Part shown: in pieces, positions 27,097 through 34,523 of the stretch | How the letters are laid out: every line of letters starts with the position of its first letter | Position numbering within the stretch: the stretch's first letter is position 1 | NCBI GenBank assembly: GCA_001983455.1 | Contig: LJDB01000022.1 | Span: forward strand, 24,627-59,937 | Source of the DNA: Candidatus Epulonipiscium fishelsonii | GTDB lineage: Bacteria > Bacillota > Clostridia > Lachnospirales > Cellulosilyticaceae | Length of the DNA: 35,311 nucleotides | Direction of reading: 5' to 3' | Notes under the pieces: generated by a model | Told to the model about the DNA's origin: nothing | Database searches by the model: none | Seen by the model: the letters and a program-made list of their open reading frames with translations, nothing else | Position numbers and translations under genes: made by a program

Positions 27097-27738
27097 ATGA
27101 AAGTATTATTAACAGGATTTGACCCGTTTGGTGGCGAAAAAGTTAATCCCGCAAGTGAAGCAGTAATGATGGTTAAAGATGTAATTGAGGGAGCTGAAGT
27201 AATAAAACTTGTTATCCCAACAGTAAGACACAAGTCTATTGAAGTAATCGAAAATGCTATAATTAAACACAATCCTGACATTGTTATTTCAATTGGTCAA
27301 GCAGGAGGACGTTTTGACATTACGCCTGAAAGAGTGGCTATTAATGTTGATGATTATCGTATTAAAGATAACGAAGGAAATCAACCAATTGATGAAGCTG
27401 TTTATGAAGATGGAGGCAGTGCATATTTTTCATTGTTGCCTATAAAATCAATTGTACAAAACTTGCAAGAAAATAATATTCCTTCTTCTATTTCCAATAC
27501 AGCAGGCACTTTTGTGTGTAATCATGTAATGTATGGCGTTTTATATCTAATTGATAAGAAATATCCTAATATTAAAGGTGGGTTTGTTCATATTCCGTTT
27601 ATGACTTCCCAAGTTATTGACAAAAAAAATGTGCCTTTTATGGCATTAGATGAAATTGTTAAAGGATTAGAAGTGATTGTTTCAACTTGCGTTCTAAATA
27701 CTCAAGATATAAAGACTGTTGGCGGTTCAATTTGTTAA
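27097..27738 (+). CDS. pcp: Pyroglutamyl peptidase I (C15)
   Basis: The 213-residue cytosolic cysteine peptidase removes N-terminal 5-oxoproline from peptides. It begins [12 protein letters not shown], a family signature. The catalytic residues are E78 ([10 protein letters not shown]), C141 ([11 protein letters not shown]) and H165 (GGFVHIPFM). The length matches the family (about 215). AAAGGAGG precedes the ATG, 12 bases after DUF979. A hairpin-bearing repeat starts 8 bases after its stop and may end the transcript. Confidence 0.96.
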   Translation: MKVLLTGFDPFGGEKVNPASEAVMMVKDVIEGAEVIKLVIPTVRHKSIEVIENAIIKHNPDIVISIGQAGGRFDITPERVAINVDDYRIKDNEGNQPIDEAVYEDGGSAYFSLLPIKSIVQNLQENNIPSSISNTAGTFVCNHVMYGVLYLIDKKYPNIKGGFVHIPFMTSQVIDKKNVPFMALDEIVKGLEVIVSTCVLNTQDIKTVGGSIC

Positions 27739-27745
27739 GAAACGT

Positions 27746-27794
27746 TTAATATTCAGCTACACAACTAGGGGCTTTCTTATAAGCCTCTATTATT
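27746..27794 (+). repeat. 49-base direct repeat, left copy, with hairpin
   Basis: This segment matches 29404-29452 at 42 of 49 bases in the same orientation, with a shared core TACACAACTAGGGG. Inside it AGGGGCTT (27768-27775 region) pairs with AAGCCTCT (27781-27788). It lies between pcp and the 88-residue gene and may act as a pcp terminator or a recombination edge. Confidence 0.75.
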
Positions 27795-27813
27795 CATGAT
27801 AAGGAGTTTTATA

Positions 27814-28080
27814 ATGTATAATTTTAATAATTTAATTGACGATTTAAATCACGGAAGAGAAATTGAATTTAAATTTAACAATAGTTCATATAGTATAACT
27901 AATTTTAAAGGATTTTGGTATTTCTATTGCGAAGAAACTCATATATCAATTAGATTATCGCCTTTTGAAGATAAATTAAATTTAATAAATGCAATTTCTA
28001 GTCCAAAAATTATAGGTATTGATATTAAAGATATTTTTAATCATAAGAGATATGACTCTGATAGTCTATTTATATTATAA
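27814..28080 (+). CDS. Small hypothetical protein, 88 residues
   Basis: The protein begins MYNFNNLIDDLNHGREIEFK and contains SSYSITNFKGFWYFYCEE, giving a small alpha/beta protein with no membrane segment. Proteins with the pattern NLI-DL--GREIEF-YN---YSIT----WYF are frequent small hypotheticals in Clostridia and other Firmicutes; the function is unknown. AAGGAG at 27801-27806 supports ATG 27814, although the frame is open six codons upstream. It converges with the DNA methyltransferase gene, ending 5 bases from it, and lies in the interval bracketed by the 49-base repeats. Confidence 0.75.
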   Translation: MYNFNNLIDDLNHGREIEFKFNNSSYSITNFKGFWYFYCEETHISIRLSPFEDKLNLINAISSPKIIGIDIKDIFNHKRYDSDSLFIL

Positions 28081-28085
28081 AGTGA

Positions 28086-29207
28086 TTATTCCTCCCTATC
28101 TATTTCGTCTAATGTTTGAACTATTTTCGTAGCAATTTCTTCTATAACAGGAATTGCCACAGAATTACCAAATTGCTTGTATTGTTGCGTGTTACTGACA
28201 CTTACTGGAAATGAAAATTTATCTTCTCCATCTTTCATAAAAGCGTATCCTATAAATCCCTGCAATTTTCCCCATTCACATGGCTTCATTAATCTTATAC
28301 AATCACTATTTATTGGAGTTTGTTTGCCTTTAACCTCTAATCCTATAATTTCTTCTTGTGGGTCATATACTAAATTCCGTTCTTTTCCTGAACCACCTGT
28401 TGCTAGTATAGCATTAGAGATAGGATTTTTAATATGAGGCTCATTTACTACCATATAACCAAATCCATTACCTTTTTGACTTTGGTTTTTTTTATGCTTT
28501 TTTAGCGTGTTCATATATCCTTGGGATAAATAATAAGAGGGCTCTGCTTTCATCTCTAATACATAATTTAAATCTGGATAAATAGGTTTGTCATGCCTTT
28601 TTTGAGGCAAAACTAAAATATTTTCTATTTTACTGCCATACCTTTTTTTATCAAATCCAACTAGATAAATTCTAGGTCTATTTTGTGGAACTCCAAAATT
28701 TTTAGCATTCAAAAGTATATGTTTTCTATCAAAAACAAATTTATTACTAGTTGTACTTTTATGAATGCCAACTATATGATAATCTAATTTATTTATTAAA
28801 GTATCTAAGATAATATTAAATGTATTCCCTTGCTTGTGAGTTATTAAACCTTCTACATTTTCTAGTAAAAATGCTTTTGGTCTGGTTAAATCCAATATTT
28901 CAGATATATGAAAAAAAATCGTACCTCTTGTAGCATCTCTAAATCCTTCTTTTTTGCCAACTGCACTAAATGCTTGGCATGGAAAACCTGCTAACAAAAT
29001 ATCATAATTAGTATTAGATGCCAATTCTTTAAATTTGTCTGTTGTTATATCATTCATAGGGTTTTCATTGTATAAATGCTCATATGTCATGCAAGCATAT
29101 TTGTCATTTTCTGCTGATAAAACATTCTTAACTTTACCAGTAAGTTCAAATCCTCGGCGAATACCTCCAATACCTGCACATAAATCTATAGTTTTATATA
29201 TAGTCAT
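28086..29207 (-). CDS. DNA (cytosine-5-) methyltransferase
   Basis: The 373-residue C5 methyltransferase transfers a methyl group from S-adenosylmethionine to cytosine in a specific DNA site. Motif I is DLCAGIGGIRRGF, motif IV is GFPCQAFSAVG (nucleophile Cys), motif VI is ENVEGL, motif VIII is RPRIYLVGF and motif X is FGNSVAIPVI. The target-recognition region between VIII and IX is about residues 185-310. GGAGTGG supports ATG 29207; the frame extends 14 more codons without a ribosome site. No restriction endonuclease is adjacent, so it looks solitary. Its motif order resembles M.HhaI-type enzymes; specificity cannot be read. Confidence 0.95.
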   Translation of the reverse strand: MTIYKTIDLCAGIGGIRRGFELTGKVKNVLSAENDKYACMTYEHLYNENPMNDITTDKFKELASNTNYDILLAGFPCQAFSAVGKKEGFRDATRGTIFFHISEILDLTRPKAFLLENVEGLITHKQGNTFNIILDTLINKLDYHIVGIHKSTTSNKFVFDRKHILLNAKNFGVPQNRPRIYLVGFDKKRYGSKIENILVLPQKRHDKPIYPDLNYVLEMKAEPSYYLSQGYMNTLKKHKKNQSQKGNGFGYMVVNEPHIKNPISNAILATGGSGKERNLVYDPQEEIIGLEVKGKQTPINSDCIRLMKPCEWGKLQGFIGYAFMKDGEDKFSFPVSVSNTQQYKQFGNSVAIPVIEEIATKIVQTLDEIDREE

Positions 29208-29403
29208 CCTAACCACTCCTGTAAAAATTAATATAGTAACATTATACATTCACCATAGGATATACTTACATCTCAACATAAGAATTATTAACATTGGGAA
29301 TTACATAAAATTACCTATTTTCGTTGCTAAATTCATTATATCACAACTAGCTCTAAGCATATACATTTAAAGAGAAAACTAGTATGACTAAATTTTAAGC
29401 TGA

Positions 29404-29452
29404 TTAATGTTCTGTTACACAACTAGGGGTTTTCTCATAAGTCTCTATTGTT
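29404..29452 (+). repeat. 49-base direct repeat, right copy, with hairpin
   Basis: This is the second copy of the element at 27746-27794. The hairpin is kept: AGGGGTTT pairs with AAGTCTCT, the differences from the left copy turning G-C pairs into G-T pairs. It lies just upstream of the promoter of the TipAS gene and about 200 bases upstream of the methyltransferase start. Confidence 0.75.
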
Positions 29453-29455
29453 ATG

Positions 29456-29505
29456 TTGCAAAATCGTAAAAACTTTGGTAAAATCATAACCAAAAGACTC
29501 AGTCT
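29456..29505 (+). promoter_or_regulatory. Promoter and possible operator of the TipAS gene
   Basis: TTGCAA (29456-29461) and TAAAAT (29479-29484) are 17 bases apart with a TGG extension before the -10. The palindrome AGACT-C-AGTCT (29495-29505) lies over the expected start of transcription and could bind a regulator. This promoter position rules out translation from the ATG at 29453. Confidence 0.55.
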
Positions 29506-29536
29506 AGAGGTCAATAGAGAGAAAGAGGGAATTTGT

Positions 29537-29971
29537 ATGCAGTTTAAGACATTTAAAATTAAAGAACTGGATGAAAATTCATCAAAATATGGGGATGAGT
29601 TAAGAGAACGTTATGGTGCAGATATGATTAAACAGTCTAATGACAAAATAAAGAAAATGGGCAAAGATGAATACAGCAGGATAAATGAATTGTTGGATTC
29701 CATAAACACTAGTTTAAAAGAAGCGTTCATAATAGGAGACTCTTCTTGTGAAGAAGCTCAAAAAGCCTGTAAATATCATGAAGATTTGTTGAAATTAACT
29801 TGGCCAAATGGAACCTATTCCAAAGAAAGTCAACTAGCGTTAGTAAATAGCTTTATTGAAGATGAAAGATTTACCGCTTACTACGACAAAATAGCAAAAG
29901 GCTGTACAGAATTTTTTGCTAAATCTACGGAAATATATTGCAAAGATTATTTACATAATAGGGGGGATTAA
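29537..29971 (+). CDS. Stand-alone TipAS-domain protein
   Basis: The 144-residue all-helical protein matches the C-terminal effector domain of TipA-type MerR regulators: YGADMIKQSNDKIKKMGKDE, a middle stretch ending HEDLLKLTWPNGTYS, and ERFTAYYDKIAKGCTEFF. In TipA this domain binds thiopeptide antibiotics covalently. Here the N-terminal MerR helix-turn-helix is absent and a promoter lies where it would be, so this is either a TipAS-like drug-binding protein (as the short TipAS form of Streptomyces) or a truncated regulator. AAAGAGGG precedes ATG 29537. The stop is one base before the TTG start of the flavoprotein gene. Confidence 0.82.
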   Translation: MQFKTFKIKELDENSSKYGDELRERYGADMIKQSNDKIKKMGKDEYSRINELLDSINTSLKEAFIIGDSSCEEAQKACKYHEDLLKLTWPNGTYSKESQLALVNSFIEDERFTAYYDKIAKGCTEFFAKSTEIYCKDYLHNRGD

Positions 29972-29972
29972 T

Positions 29973-30524
29973 TTGAAGACTATGATTGTAATAATGGGCA
30001 GTCCACACACTAATGGCAATGTTGCCCACGCAGTGGATGCACTAATCGACGGTGCAAATCAAAATAATGTAAAATGCAGAAAATATGAACTTTGTCAAAT
30101 GAATATCAAAAACTGTATTGGTTGCAGAAAATGTATATATAATGGTGGTATATGCGTGTTAGAAGATGATATGCATGAAGTTTTTGAGCAAATTAAATCA
30201 GCAGATATCGTTGTCATCGCTTCCCCTATTTATATATGTCAAGTTAATGGTTTCACCAAAACATTTATCGACAGACTTTATCCGTTAACTGACAAGTGGC
30301 ATAAACCACGTTTTGGTAAAAAAGAGTTAATAATGCTTTATACTTACGGAGCACCAGTCCCACTTTTGTTTAGACGATATATGAAACAAACTGGAAAAGA
30401 TTTAAAAGCTATGGGACTAAAACTAAAAAAAATTATTGTTTTGCCATGGTGCACTAGTATTGATAAAACAAAAAATAATGAAAGAAGACTAAAGAAGCTT
30501 CGATATATTGGTAGTAAATTTTAG
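29973..30524 (+). CDS. Iron-sulfur flavoprotein-like NAD(P)H/FMN reductase
   Basis: The 183-residue flavodoxin-fold protein has the FMN-phosphate loop GSPHTNGNVAH near its start, followed by CIGCRKCIYNGGIC, which fits the compact CX2CX2CX4-7C cluster of iron-sulfur flavoproteins, and ASPIYICQVNGFTKTFIDR, the second flavin loop. Members reduce quinones, metals, O2 or drugs using reduced ferredoxin or NAD(P)H. GGGGGGA at 29961-29967 best fits the TTG at 29973; ATG 29982 is the alternative, nine bases on. Coupling to the TipAS gene suggests a shared response to a toxic compound, an inference. Confidence 0.85.
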   Translation: MKTMIVIMGSPHTNGNVAHAVDALIDGANQNNVKCRKYELCQMNIKNCIGCRKCIYNGGICVLEDDMHEVFEQIKSADIVVIASPIYICQVNGFTKTFIDRLYPLTDKWHKPRFGKKELIMLYTYGAPVPLLFRRYMKQTGKDLKAMGLKLKKIIVLPWCTSIDKTKNNERRLKKLRYIGSKF

Positions 30525-30612
30525 TTTGATATACTTAAATGTACGAAACAAGGGAACTTTATACAAATGAATAATTATACATTAAATTATTTTATATTAG
30601 ATAATAAAAAGA

Positions 30613-30634
30613 AGGGCTGAATTATATCAGCCCT
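30613..30634 (-). terminator. Terminator of the M14 carboxypeptidase gene
   Basis: Reading leftward, AGGGCTGA, a 6-base loop, TCAGCCCT and then TCTTTTTATTAT form a standard intrinsic terminator just past the stop of the leftward gene. The stem may also serve the rightward flavoprotein gene. Confidence 0.8.
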
Positions 30635-30639
30635 ATTTC

Positions 30640-33354
30640 CTAGTTTTCTTCTATTGTTTCGATATTGTCACTTAAAGATGATTGATAAATTGCATTCGCA
30701 AGCAATCTATATGCGTTTTGTTGGTGTGCTCTGTTTGTTGCAGAGTTAGTGTATAAAGTTACTTTACTATCTTCTATATCAGTTGACACTGCTAGTGCTT
30801 TGCCTTTAACTTTTTCATGTTCTGGCCACCATCCAGCAACATAGAAGTCATCAGCATCTTGAACTGTTATTAGAGTTTCCACTCCTTCTGGCACTTCTTC
30901 AATCCAGTTTCCTGAAATGCTATAAACAAATTCTTCGTCATCATAACCACTAGTCAAAACACTGTCTGGATTATAATCTGCTTTTAATAATCCTTCCCAA
31001 TTTTTCAACCCTTCAGTTGCGAAAAGTTTAAGCTCAGGAATAAGTGCACCAGCTACTTTTGTAACTCCATCTCCAACTCCAACATAGTCAACTCCATTTT
31101 CTAAAGTTGGTACGGTTCCGTTTTCGTCTACAATTACAGTAACATCATCATTAATTTCATCAACCACGTTAAATCCTAGTTCGTTTAAAGCAAAATCTGA
31201 ATATATTCCTTCGCTTAAAACTACTGGCTCATAGATTTGTTTAGCTTCCACTGGTTGAGTATATTCAACAACTTTTAGTAAATAATCATCACTTACTAGG
31301 CTTAAGTTATATTTAGAAATCAAGAAATCTCCTGCTTCATTAATTTCACTATCTTTATTTAGTAAATATACTTCTTTATTTAAAGCTAGTAATTCATTTA
31401 CTGCTTTAATTACGTCATTGCTATTATTTTTTACTACATAATACCCTTTTTTATCTTCAATTGTTGTAGCAGGTTTATCAACTTCATCAATTTCACAAAG
31501 GTTATTTCCAAATGCATTTTCTGTTCTTATTTCATAACAGTTAAATCCTCTTGAAGCAGGGAAGTTATTTACTACTTCTGCATAAATGGATGGGAAGTCA
31601 GAAACATCGTCTCCTGCATATAACATTGCATTTGCATACCCACGTTTTGCTTGATGCATATCTACAACAAAACTTCCTTCTTTATAAGTATCTTCACAAA
31701 TAGTTGTATCTTCAGTCAATTTATCAACTTTAATTCCGTTTCTTAATAGATACTCTACCATTGCATATACTTCAACTGGATTTTTTTGTAGCTCATCATC
31801 AATAGGAAGAACATAATATTCAGGGAAGAAATTTTCATTTTCTCCACGGTCTCTACCGATAGCTTCATTTTTAGCATTTATCAAATGTGAATCTACACTT
31901 GGGCTATCTTCGTTGTTAATCCCTCTTTTATAAATTTCTGCTAAATTAGCTAGTAATGCATCTTTATTTTCAGTTACATAATCAACTGCCCCATAAAGAG
32001 CGTATAACATAGCATCATTAGAAGCTTGATGTAAATCTGGAATTTCAACTGTATGACCCAATGCTCCATGAGCTTGTGCAAACGTTGCTGTATAAGCTAA
32101 AGATCCATCATCCCAAACGTCCGTCCAAGAACCATCTTCACCTCTATAAACATCATCAATAAGTGGTATTTGATAGCTTTCATATTTTGTATTAGAAATT
32201 CCAGCTTTACCTAGTGCATGTGCTTGCTCTATTGCATAATCTTCTATCAAGTCATATTCATAGTTTTGTTCATGTGGAGGTGTACAAGGCTCAATTAAGA
32301 AGCTGTTAACATATCCATGTAAATCTAAGAATGATACTGGTGTCCATTTAACAATTTGTTCCACAATACCAACTGTTTCAGGCTGTGTTTGGTATGAATT
32401 GTCACGGTTTAAGTCAAATCCATTTATGTTTTGACGTGTGTTGTGATAACTTCCGTCTGGATTTTCTGTTATACTTAACACTAGAATTACTTCGTCAAGA
32501 ACTTTAGCTGGGTCTAGTGTTTTTGTAATTTCATTGTTGTCTTCGTCTAGGCTTTTAAATTCAATTGTTGGTTGAGTGGTAAAATTTTGTAAGAAATCTA
32601 GTTGAGCAGTTACTCCAGGATTTTCATCTGGGTGAATATTATTAATAAATACTACTGCTTTATGGTCTTCTATTTCGTCTTGAATTTTTTCAGGATTTTC
32701 TAGTAAAGTTGGAGATGTTTTATTTAGGTAGGTATTAACTGCTGCTTTATCTTTTCCAATGATTATCATGTGTTGGTCACGGCCTTCAACCGATTTTCCC
32801 ATGCTTTCGTAGGATATGTACATATTTTTTGTATTTGCAATTATACTGTCTAGTTCTGGCTTAATTTCATCAAATGTTCTAAGACTATCATATGCATTCA
32901 ACTTTATTTCCTCTGAAAAAGTTTGATTATCTGCTGATATTTCTAAATCATAATTGCCTACTTTTTCAGGATATAGAACACGTACACTTCTTGGAGAAAG
33001 ATCCTCTACGCCATATAGCAAGTTAAATCTCAGTTCTGCATTAACTTCAGTTTGTGTTCCTTCTTTATTTGGGCGAGTGACTATCGAAATTACATCTATA
33101 TAATTTGGACCTGTATAAGCATTCATTTCTTTATTCCAAGTTTTCCATTTATCTATAGATTTGCCACCAAAATTAAATTCTACATCTTCTGGTTCAATTT
33201 TTCCATCAAAGGTTGTGTTAATTTCTATAACTTCTGTCTCAACCATAGAAATCAGATTATCTGATACGGTCATCTGGCTGTCCTGTGCAAAGACATTCCC
33301 ACTAAAAAGCATCATACTTGCAATAAAAGTTGCTAACATTTTTTTGTTTTTCAT
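30640..33354 (-). CDS. Secreted M14 zinc metallocarboxypeptidase
   Basis: The 904-residue protein opens with a signal peptide (basic start, hydrophobic core, cleavage near VFAQ-DS at 24). Residues about 25-155 are probably a beta-sandwich leader. The M14 domain has zinc ligands H241 and E244 (NNIHPDENPG), substrate-binding N315/R316 (GFDLNRD), third ligand H346 (DLHGY) and catalytic E437 (HTVEIPD). Residues about 500-904 form a C-terminal part whose end (AGWWPEHEKVKGKALAVS, ATNRAHQQNAYRLLANAIY) resembles the glutamine-amidotransferase-like domain attached to some bacterial M14 enzymes. It would trim C-terminal residues from extracellular peptides. GGAGTG precedes the ATG. Confidence 0.92.
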   Translation of the reverse strand: MKNKKMLATFIASMMLFSGNVFAQDSQMTVSDNLISMVETEVIEINTTFDGKIEPEDVEFNFGGKSIDKWKTWNKEMNAYTGPNYIDVISIVTRPNKEGTQTEVNAELRFNLLYGVEDLSPRSVRVLYPEKVGNYDLEISADNQTFSEEIKLNAYDSLRTFDEIKPELDSIIANTKNMYISYESMGKSVEGRDQHMIIIGKDKAAVNTYLNKTSPTLLENPEKIQDEIEDHKAVVFINNIHPDENPGVTAQLDFLQNFTTQPTIEFKSLDEDNNEITKTLDPAKVLDEVILVLSITENPDGSYHNTRQNINGFDLNRDNSYQTQPETVGIVEQIVKWTPVSFLDLHGYVNSFLIEPCTPPHEQNYEYDLIEDYAIEQAHALGKAGISNTKYESYQIPLIDDVYRGEDGSWTDVWDDGSLAYTATFAQAHGALGHTVEIPDLHQASNDAMLYALYGAVDYVTENKDALLANLAEIYKRGINNEDSPSVDSHLINAKNEAIGRDRGENENFFPEYYVLPIDDELQKNPVEVYAMVEYLLRNGIKVDKLTEDTTICEDTYKEGSFVVDMHQAKRGYANAMLYAGDDVSDFPSIYAEVVNNFPASRGFNCYEIRTENAFGNNLCEIDEVDKPATTIEDKKGYYVVKNNSNDVIKAVNELLALNKEVYLLNKDSEINEAGDFLISKYNLSLVSDDYLLKVVEYTQPVEAKQIYEPVVLSEGIYSDFALNELGFNVVDEINDDVTVIVDENGTVPTLENGVDYVGVGDGVTKVAGALIPELKLFATEGLKNWEGLLKADYNPDSVLTSGYDDEEFVYSISGNWIEEVPEGVETLITVQDADDFYVAGWWPEHEKVKGKALAVSTDIEDSKVTLYTNSATNRAHQQNAYRLLANAIYQSSLSDNIETIEEN

Positions 33355-33397
33355 ATTATTTCACTCCAGTTTTGATTTAGTGTAATACATAAAAATC

Positions 33398-33426
33398 ATT
33401 ATAATTATTTTATTCTGTTTTGTCAA
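33398..33426 (-). promoter_or_regulatory. Consensus sigma-A promoter for the M14 gene
   Basis: Reading leftward, TTGACA (33426-33421), 17 bases and TATAAT (33403-33398) match the sigma-A consensus at all twelve positions. The start of transcription would be about 35 bases before the ATG at 33354. Confidence 0.85.
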
Positions 33427-33490
33427 TAGTTTTTTTATAAATAATTTTGCATTTTTATTCATTATAAATTTTTAATAATAAACCATCAAT

Positions 33491-33523
33491 AACAGATTTA
33501 GTCACGTTTTTCCTAAATCCGTT
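33491..33523 (-). terminator. Hairpin downstream of the HxlR gene (distal)
   Basis: AACAGATTTAG (33491-33501) and CTAAATCCGTT (33513-33523) form 11 pairs with one wobble and an 11-base loop. No clear T-run follows on the leftward strand. Confidence 0.4.
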
Positions 33524-33533
33524 ATCACGAATA

Positions 33534-33567
33534 AGGCGAACCTCCATAAAAACTGACAGGCTCGCCT
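33534..33567 (-). terminator. Hairpin downstream of the HxlR gene (proximal)
   Basis: AGGCGA plus CCT (33534-33543) pairs with AGG plus TCGCCT (33558-33567), nine pairs with one mismatch, beginning 13 bases beyond the HxlR stop. It is a likely end of that transcript despite lacking a T-run. Confidence 0.4.
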
Positions 33568-33579
33568 CCAATATAACAC

Positions 33580-33906
33580 TTATTCCATTCCCCATATTGC
33601 AAGCGATTGCAAAATTGGTATCAAAGATTTGGACCTCTCCGTTATAAAATACTCTACTCTAATTGGCATCTCATTATATTGCACTCGTGTTATAAGTCCA
33701 TCATTTTCAAGTTCCTTAAGAGATGAAGCGAGCATTGTATTTGTAATTCCTTGCACCTTTTTCATAAGCTCGTTATATCGAACGCCTTGGCCATGTGCAA
33801 GAACACAGAGAATAGGCATCTTCCATTTTCCCCCTATACGTTTTAGTGCAATTTGTAAATAGCATGCCTGCTCACAAGGACAGTGATTTGCTGTATATTC
33901 GCTCAT
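33580..33906 (-). CDS. HxlR-family transcription regulator
   Basis: The 108-residue winged-helix protein has the HxlR pattern: ALKRIGGKWKMPILCVLAHG, RYNELMKKVQGITNTMLASSLKELENDGLI and VEYFITERSKSLIPIL. The N-terminus has three cysteines (C9, C11, C15). Redox- or electrophile-sensing relatives such as YodB and HypR use an N-terminal Cys, so sensing is plausible. It probably controls the divergent flavoprotein genes at 34054 and 34524 and itself. Its start region is a triplicated 19-base repeat, and three ATGs lie 19 bases apart; only the innermost gives this frame. Confidence 0.93.
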   Translation of the reverse strand: MSEYTANHCPCEQACYLQIALKRIGGKWKMPILCVLAHGQGVRYNELMKKVQGITNTMLASSLKELENDGLITRVQYNEMPIRVEYFITERSKSLIPILQSLAIWGME

Positions 33907-33952
33907 ATTTTTCTTGTCTCCTCATATTTTTCTTATCTGCTCATATTTTTTT
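33902..33952. repeat. Triplicated 19-base repeat over the HxlR start
   Basis: The unit CTCATATTTTTCTTGTCTC occurs at 33902-33920, with two changes at 33921-33939, and as a partial copy from 33940. The period is exactly 19 bases. On the leftward strand each unit holds an ATG, and the middle unit supplies GAGGAG for the true start at 33906. Confidence 0.85.
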
Positions 33953-33958
33953 GCGTTA

Positions 33959-34014
33959 TTGACTTAGCTTTTTTAGCATGTTAGTATGGATTTGTTATTA
34001 TACCAAGTAACAAA
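33959..34014 (+). promoter_or_regulatory. Promoter and inverted-repeat operator of the PNPOx-fold gene
   Basis: TTGACT (33959-33964) and TAGTAT (33982-33987) are 17 bases apart. An inverted repeat TTTGTTA (33991-33997) / TAACAAA (34008-34014) covers the expected transcription start, a natural site for the divergent HxlR regulator. Confidence 0.5.
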
Positions 34015-34053
34015 TTCAAAGTCAATCATAAAAACTGATTAAGGAGAATTAAC

Positions 34054-34449
34054 ATGAAAAACTTAGAGAATGTAAAAAAATTATTTCAAGACAGAGAAAG
34101 TGTTAAAATTTTTAGTACAGTATCAAAAGAGGGCGAAATTCACTCAATTGTAGCGGGAAGTATTATGGTTATAGATGATGATACGATGGCAGTAGCTGAA
34201 GTTTTCATGAATACTACATGTGCAAATTTAGAAAATAATAATAAAGCTGCTCTATTAGCTGTAAAAGGAATGGAATCGTATTTAGTAAACGCTACAATGC
34301 AAAAACGCCATACTGACGGTCAGCTATATGATAATGTTGCTAAACAATTTGCAGCAATGAATATGCAAATAAAATCAGTTATCACATTTACTATTGATAA
34401 GATTTATGATGAAAGTGCAGGACCAAACGGCGGTAAACAATTATTTTAA
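34054..34449 (+). CDS. Pyridoxamine 5'-phosphate oxidase-fold flavoprotein
   Basis: The 131-residue protein has the split-barrel PNPOx-like pattern: FSTVSKEGEIHSIVAG, then MAVAEVFMNTTCANLENNNKAALLAV and a C-terminal strand ITFTIDKIYDES. Members bind FMN, F420 or heme; short ones like this are general flavin reductases or FMN-binding proteins of unknown substrate. AAGGAG precedes the ATG. It is divergent from the HxlR gene with an operator-like repeat between, and a flavodoxin follows, pointing to a redox stress unit. Confidence 0.85.
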   Translation: MKNLENVKKLFQDRESVKIFSTVSKEGEIHSIVAGSIMVIDDDTMAVAEVFMNTTCANLENNNKAALLAVKGMESYLVNATMQKRHTDGQLYDNVAKQFAAMNMQIKSVITFTIDKIYDESAGPNGGKQLF

Positions 34450-34455
34450 TGTTTA

Positions 34456-34482
34456 AATCACTATCCTAAATGGATAGTGGTT
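34456..34482 (+). terminator. Hairpin between the two flavoprotein genes
   Basis: AATCACTATCC (34456-34466) pairs with GGATAGTGGTT (34472-34482), 11 pairs including one G-T, with a 5-base loop. T-run is lacking (CTTCATG), so it may attenuate rather than stop transcription. Confidence 0.5.
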
Positions 34483-34523
34483 CTTCATGTAAGATTTTTA
34501 TAGTGTATAGAAAAGAGGATATT

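Noticed and set aside
27763-27794. ACTAGGGG segment resembling a TPP riboswitch start
   Set aside because: The later conserved TPP elements (CTGAGA, ACCCTTTGAACCTGA) are absent, and neither adjacent gene concerns thiamine.
29208-29249. Longer start of the DNA methyltransferase
   Set aside because: GGAGTGG lies within it and motif I begins right after the internal ATG.
29453-29536. Longer start of the TipAS protein
   Set aside because: A promoter occupies 29456-29484, and AAAGAGGG supports ATG 29537.
34470-34523. Longer start of the flavodoxin
   Set aside because: It begins in the loop of a hairpin and has no ribosome site.
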